Source: Spirochaetales bacterium (GTDB taxonomy: Bacteria > Spirochaetota > Spirochaetia > SZUA-6 > JAFGRV01). Taken from it: 33,031 bases of DNA. Under the pieces are notes generated by a model. The model was given only the letters and a program-made list of their open reading frames with translations, did not search any database and was not told the origin of the DNA. The stretch covers positions 1 through 33,031 of the forward strand of contig JAFGWI010000210.1 in NCBI GenBank assembly GCA_016937215.1. The letters run 5' to 3'. The translations under genes and the position numbers were made by a program. Positions 30,193 through 33,031 of this stretch are shown in pieces (positions within the stretch are counted from its first letter, which is position 1; the number at the start of each line of letters is the position of its first letter).

Positions 30193-32674
30193 TGTCCATA
30201 TCAGAATACCGTGAAGATTTCATATCCCTTATTCCGGCTCTTAAACAATTTATCAACCTGGGCTATTCCTATTTGCCCTCTTCTGAAGTCATTGTTCATC
30301 GAAATTTAAAATTATCCCAAGTATTACTCGAAGATATCTTAAAATCCCAAATAAAAAAATTAACAACATTTCCTTTAAAGGAAAACAATACAATTTCTCG
30401 GAAAATAATATAGAAAAAGCAGTAGCTGCCATAAGAGATATCCCCTTTGATAATCTCATTATAACCAACGAGCAGGTCTATGATCTCATCACCCTTGGAA
30501 AAAGTTTTGAACAAACCATCGATGGTTATACCAGAAGCTTTTCTATCGATTATATCGATTGGAAGAATCCTGCTAATAATGTTTTTCATGTAAAGGACGA
30601 GTTTATTGTTGAACGTCGGTACAGTCATCAAACCAGACGGCCAGATTTAGTCTTGTTTGTTAACGGCATTCCTTTAGCTGTAATTGAAGCTAAAAGACCA
30701 GATAAGCTAAAATCAATAAAGGAAGGTATTAGCCAGCAATTACGAAACCAAGGTGTTGATGAAATACCTCATTTGTTTATTTATTCTCAATTAATGCTTT
30801 CAATTAATCAAAACACGGCAAAATACGGCACGATCGGAACTGAGGAAAAATTTTGGTCAATTTGGAAGGAGGACTATTCAAAAGCGGATATCACGAAGCT
30901 AACATCTTCCATAAACAAACCATTAAGCAATCAGGTTATTGACTCATTATTTACAGACCGGAAAGACTGGCAAAAAGAAAAAATGCAGGAAATATGGCAA
31001 AGTGGCGACAGGGTTCCATCAGAACAGGATAAGGCAATATTCAGCCTGCTCAGGCCTGCCCGTCTTTTGGAACCAACTCATAATTTTATTGTTTTTGACA
31101 ATAAAATTAAAAAAGTCCCCCGCTATCAACAATACTTTGCGGTAAAAAAAACAGTCAAAGGGCTAACCGACATTAAAGGTGACTTGCCTCGTGACGGTGG
31201 AGTAATCTGGCACACAACTGGTTCGGGTAAATCCATTACCATGGTTTTATTAGCCAAAGCCATCAGTCTCGAGCCATCCATAATTGATCCAAAGGTCATA
31301 CTTGTGACTGACCGTGTAGATTTGGATGATCAGATTTATAAAACATTTAAAAATTGTGGCAAAGATGTTGAAAAAGCAAGCAGTGGGGAAAATCTGTTTC
31401 GACTCATCGAAGAAAAGAAGGTTACAATTATTACTACGATCATAGACAAATTCGAAGCAGGATTAAGAAAAAACAAATTGAAATCTGAAAGCAGGAATAT
31501 CTTTGTACTGGTTGATGAAAGCCATAGGTCTCAATACGGAGTAGCCCATACAAGTATGAAGCGTGTCTTTCCCAACGCTTGTTACATAGGCTTTACAGGC
31601 ACACCTTTGTTGAAAAAAGAAAAGAGTACAGCTAAAAAATTTGGGGGCTTTATCCATTCATACACGATGAATCAAGCTATTTCCGATGGAGCTGTAACGC
31701 CCCTTATTTACGAAGGTAGAATGAGTGAATTAAGAGGCGACAAAGAGCAATTGGATAAATGGTTTGAAAGAATAACAAAAGACTTAATAGCCGACCAAAA
31801 AATCGATTTAAAAAAGAAATTCCGGCGAGAAGAAGAATTAGCAAAATCAGAAGAAAGATTAAAAGAGATCACCTATGATATTATTCAACACTATACAGAT
31901 AATTTTAAAGATACTGAATTAAAAGGCCAGGTGGCAGTTTCATCACGATTAGATGCCATAAGATATAAAAAATATTTTGATATGTTCGGCAATATCTCTA
32001 CAGAAATTATAATGTCCCCTCCGGACTCACGGGAAGACCATAGCGAAGTGGATGAAGCCGAAATCCCTGAGGTTCAACGATACTGGAAATCAGCTATGAA
32101 TAAATATGGAAATCCAAAAATTTATCAGGATACTATTATAGATAGGTTTAAAAAATCTGATGAACCTGAATTATTGATTGTAATAGATAAACTTCTAACC
32201 GGTTTTGATGCTCCTCGTAATACTGTTCTTTATATAGATAAGCGATTACGAGAACATAATATTCTTCAGGCCATTGCGCGAGTCAATCGTTTATTTGACG
32301 GGAAAGAATATGGCTTGATAATCGATTACCGGGGAATATTCGGTCAACTGAATGAAGCCATCGAATTATACAAACTCCTTGAAGAAGAAGGATTTGACAA
32401 AGATGATATTAATGGAACTGTCGTCAATGTTCTGGAAGAAATAAAGAAACTCCCGCAGTATCATACAGACCTGTGGGAAGTATTCAATAGTGTATCAAAT
32501 AAGAAGGATAAGGAAGCCTTTCAGCTTCATTTAGAACCAGAGAATATTAGGCAGAGGTTCTATGACAATCTTCGAAATTATGCAAATACATTGCGTTTAG
32601 CCCTTTCCAAAACCCCTTTTCAGGAAGAAACATCTGAAGCAATTATAAGGTTAAGTACGGAACAACAGAAATAA
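30192..32674 (+). pseudogene. hsdR: type I restriction subunit with A7 frameshift and lost C-terminus
   Basis: The protein starts MSISEYREDFISLIPALKQF and follows HsdR to ILKSQIKK, where an A7 run (30353-30359) breaks the frame. One extra A would give QIKKINNISFKGKQYNFSEN and restore the family. Beyond it the frame is open to 32674. It carries the nuclease strand TRRPDLVLFVNGIPLAVIEAKR, Walker A TTGSGKS, DESHRSQYG, GFTGTPLL and the late helicase motif ARVNRLF. The frame-corrected length is about 828 aa, against roughly 1000 for the family. It ends at EETSEAIIRLSTEQQK, where the C-terminal HsdM-binding part should begin. HsdR supplies ATP-driven translocation and DNA cleavage. Confidence 0.88.
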
Positions 32675-32967
32675 ACTTTGATCTTGATCGACGAAACAGG
32701 AAAACCTTAGCCATACATGTCTACCCTGACCAGCATGTTGAGGTAATCGCTCCAATGGAAGCAACTCTTGAAAAAATCTATGAGAAAGTTGAAAAAAGGT
32801 CCACATGGATCTATAAAAAACAGCTTGAATTTTCACGAATACAGCCTCAACAACCAAAACCTCAATTTATTTCAGGTGAAACCTTCAGGTATTTAGGAAA
32901 ACAGTATCGCTTATCAGTCCAGGAAGGTAATCCGGAAGTAAAACTTAAAACCCACTTTCCGCACTAA
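32638..32967 (+). pseudogene. YgjP/DUF45-type metallopeptidase fragment
   Basis: An open frame overlapping the end of hsdR in the +2 frame reads VKYGTTEINFDLDRRNRKTL, then AIHVYPDQHVEVIAPMEATL, and later SGETFRYLGKQYRLSVQEGN. That order is typical of the N-terminal half of YgjP/SprT-like zinc peptidases, a family often encoded in type I restriction loci. There is no ATG before 32755, well inside the domain. The frame stops at LKTHFPH, before the zinc-binding HExxH region. So both ends are missing, and the left breakpoint coincides with the lost hsdR C-terminus. Confidence 0.8.
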
Positions 32968-33031
32968 AATAGTAATTTCTTATATTATAGAGAAATAGAA
33001 AAGGCGATTTTGCAAATCGCAAATTCTTAAC

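Overview
The window looks like a piece of a free-living bacterial chromosome with an AT-leaning composition. No tRNA or rRNA gene is visible. The lineage cannot be fixed by eye. Three features point weakly to a spirochaete-like or similar anaerobic, Gram-negative-type bacterium: a NusG-domain-II / Gx-transporter pair, a type III glutamine synthetase, and a broken GH8 glycosidase with a dockerin-like 'DVNC…YYVGL' repeat. A 16S gene or protein searches would be needed to settle it.

Layout. 1-2640: an HD-GYP signalling protein with a small membrane protein upstream (minus strand), followed by about 1 kb of repeat-rich non-coding DNA. 2641-4893: pyruvate kinase and a PTS EIIA-type protein, closed by a terminator. 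5070-6440 (minus): a GH8 glycosidase interrupted by one in-frame amber codon next to its catalytic acid. 6502-11285: a five-gene, tightly coupled operon behind a near-consensus promoter. It encodes a C39-like cysteine peptidase, a RimK-type ATP-grasp ligase, a GCS2-type ligase, an N-formylglutamate-amidohydrolase-like enzyme and an MgtC-like membrane protein, and is probably a small-peptide or amino-acid conjugate pathway. 11650-16175 (minus): a four-gene operon with an alpha/beta hydrolase carrying a Cys nucleophile, two AMP-forming ligases and a free acyl carrier protein. 16755-18632: NusG domain II protein, Gx transporter and AmrS-like radical SAM enzyme. 18699-20828 (minus): type III glutamine synthetase. 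21244-25399: two GT-C membrane glycosyltransferases (minus) flanking a small lipoprotein (plus).

From about 26 kb to the end lies an accessory island with a type I restriction-modification locus and a Fic protein. The locus looks decayed. hsdM follows a frameshifted ORF, hsdS is cut to its first half-domain, hsdR has a one-base frameshift in an A7 tract and has lost its C-terminus, and a YgjP-type metallopeptidase fragment is joined out of frame to hsdR. Just upstream is the most unusual structure in the window: eight copies of the 12-bp palindrome TTACGGCCGTAA or a close form, on a 22-23 bp pitch, organised into a 68-69 bp higher-order repeat.

Two dispersed non-coding repeat families are also present. 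One is about 135-163 bp, bounded by GGGCGTT/AACGCCC-like ends; two copies contain a perfect 14-bp stem with a 2-nt loop whose sequence differs while its geometry is kept. The other is a 116-bp element beginning GTCATCCTGAGGAGG, which occurs whole, inverted, partial and as a 28-bp tandem derivative.
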